Below the pieces are notes generated by a model, which searched no databases, had not been told where the DNA came from, and saw nothing but the letters and a program-made list of their open reading frames with translations. Below are positions 6,638 to 7,112 of a stretch of 7,112 nt of DNA, piece after piece (position 1 is the stretch's first letter; every line of letters begins with the position of its first letter). The translations under genes and the position numbers were made by a program. Source of the DNA: Nocardioides sp. (GTDB lineage: Bacteria > Actinomycetota > Actinomycetes > Propionibacteriales > Nocardioidaceae); contig JAKFXV010000096.1 of assembly GCA_021731205.1 (NCBI GenBank), forward strand, positions 1 to 7,112, read 5' to 3'.

Positions 6638-7112
6638 CACGCACCCACATCCGTCGCCAACAGGTCCGCCTCGGTTTCGCGGCGCAGCACCACGCTGGCC
6701 CGGCCGTCGCGTACGGCGATCACCGGCGGCCGCAGCGCGTGGTTGTAGTTCGAGGCCATCGATCGACAGTAGGCGCCGGTGCCAGGCACCGCCAACAGAT
6801 CGCCAGGAGTGAGATCGGCCGGCAGGAAGTCGTCCTTGACCACCACGTCTCCGGCCTCGCAATGCTTGCCCACCACCCGGGCCAACACCGGCTGAGCCGT
6901 CGACGCGCGCGACGCCAGGGTGCAGGAGTAGGCGGCGTCGTACAACGCGGTGCGGATGTTGTCGCTCATCCCACCGTCGACGCTGACGTAGGTGCGCGTT
7001 GCGCCCCCGTCGAGGAGCACCTGCTTGACGGTGCCGACCTCGTAGACGGTGCACATGGCAGGTCCGACGATCGCCCGGCCCGGCTCGATCGACAGTGCCG
7101 GCTGCTGGATGC
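6637..7112 (-). CDS. lysA: Diaminopimelate decarboxylase, C-terminal part, 5' end beyond the window
   Basis: LysA decarboxylates meso-diaminopimelate to L-lysine, using PLP, as the last step of lysine synthesis. Only the last 157 codons are present. Visible family signatures, numbered from the first visible residue, are [10 protein letters not shown] at 9-18 (EPGR contacts the substrate and PLP phosphate), [16 protein letters not shown] at 44-59, the active-site HCEAGD at 83-88 with catalytic Cys84 and Glu85 from the partner subunit, and PGTGAYC at 109-115, where the tyrosine contacts PLP. The PLP-binding lysine lies in the missing part. The C-terminus [15 protein letters not shown] is like that of mycobacterial LysA. 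Its TGA shares one base with the hom start, so lysine and threonine genes are coupled in one operon. The Met near 7056 is internal and is not the real start. Confidence 0.95.
   Translation of the reverse strand, partial: IQQPALSIEPGRAIVGPAMCTVYEVGTVKQVLLDGGATRTYVSVDGGMSDNIRTALYDAAYSCTLASRASTAQPVLARVVGKHCEAGDVVVKDDFLPADLTPGDLLAVPGTGAYCRSMASNYNHALRPPVIAVRDGRASVVLRRETEADLLATDVGA

Noticed and set aside
4179..6650. Single 823-codon frame read as one giant fusion covering thrC and the hom region
   Set aside because: Only its last 382 codons encode threonine synthase; the upstream part is a wrong-frame reading of hom with Arg-rich composition.
1..7112. Mobile elements, CRISPR, tRNA/rRNA genes, toxin-antitoxin or defence genes
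   Set aside because: I saw no transposase motifs, terminal inverted repeats, spaced direct repeats, cloverleaf-like sequences or unexplained gene pairs. Coding is accounted for by seven conserved housekeeping genes.

Overview
This window is a stretch of core chromosome from a high-GC Gram-positive bacterium (Actinomycetota). The gene order lysA, hom, thrC, thrB, rho, rpmE, prfA is the one found in Mycobacterium tuberculosis and many other actinobacteria. Each protein also carries family motifs that I could read directly. The Rho protein, with a long Arg/Asn/Gly/Asp-rich insert, is also typical of the phylum. I cannot name the genus from sequence alone.

All seven genes lie on the minus strand, so transcription runs from high to low coordinates. 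From 7112 down to 3248 is an amino-acid block: the 3' end of lysA (last step of lysine synthesis), then hom, thrC and thrB (aspartate semialdehyde to homoserine, then to threonine). lysA/hom and hom/thrC overlap by a few bases and thrC/thrB are 10 bases apart, so this looks like one translationally coupled operon. A GC-rich hairpin 15 bases after the thrB stop is a candidate end of that operon.

From 3247 to 2983 is a 265-base gap that should hold the rho promoter and leader; it contains a second hairpin and an unusual 16-base pyrimidine run on the transcribed strand. rho follows (2982-1264) with a GTG start and a strong Shine-Dalgarno site. Its N-terminal half contains a disordered, repeat-bearing insert. 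A 180-base gap (1263-1084) with a degenerate 8-bp tandem repeat and a small hairpin precedes rpmE (ribosomal protein L31, zinc-binding form), followed 11 bases later by prfA (release factor 1), which runs off the left edge.

Functionally the window joins aspartate-family amino-acid synthesis to gene-expression housekeeping genes (termination of transcription, ribosome, termination of translation). I found no mobile element, CRISPR array, tRNA, rRNA or defence system, and no convincing new multi-gene system. The points worth checking are small: the repeat-bearing Rho insert, substitutions in the Rho bicyclomycin pocket, the rho leader, and the repeats before rpmE and at the start of thrC.
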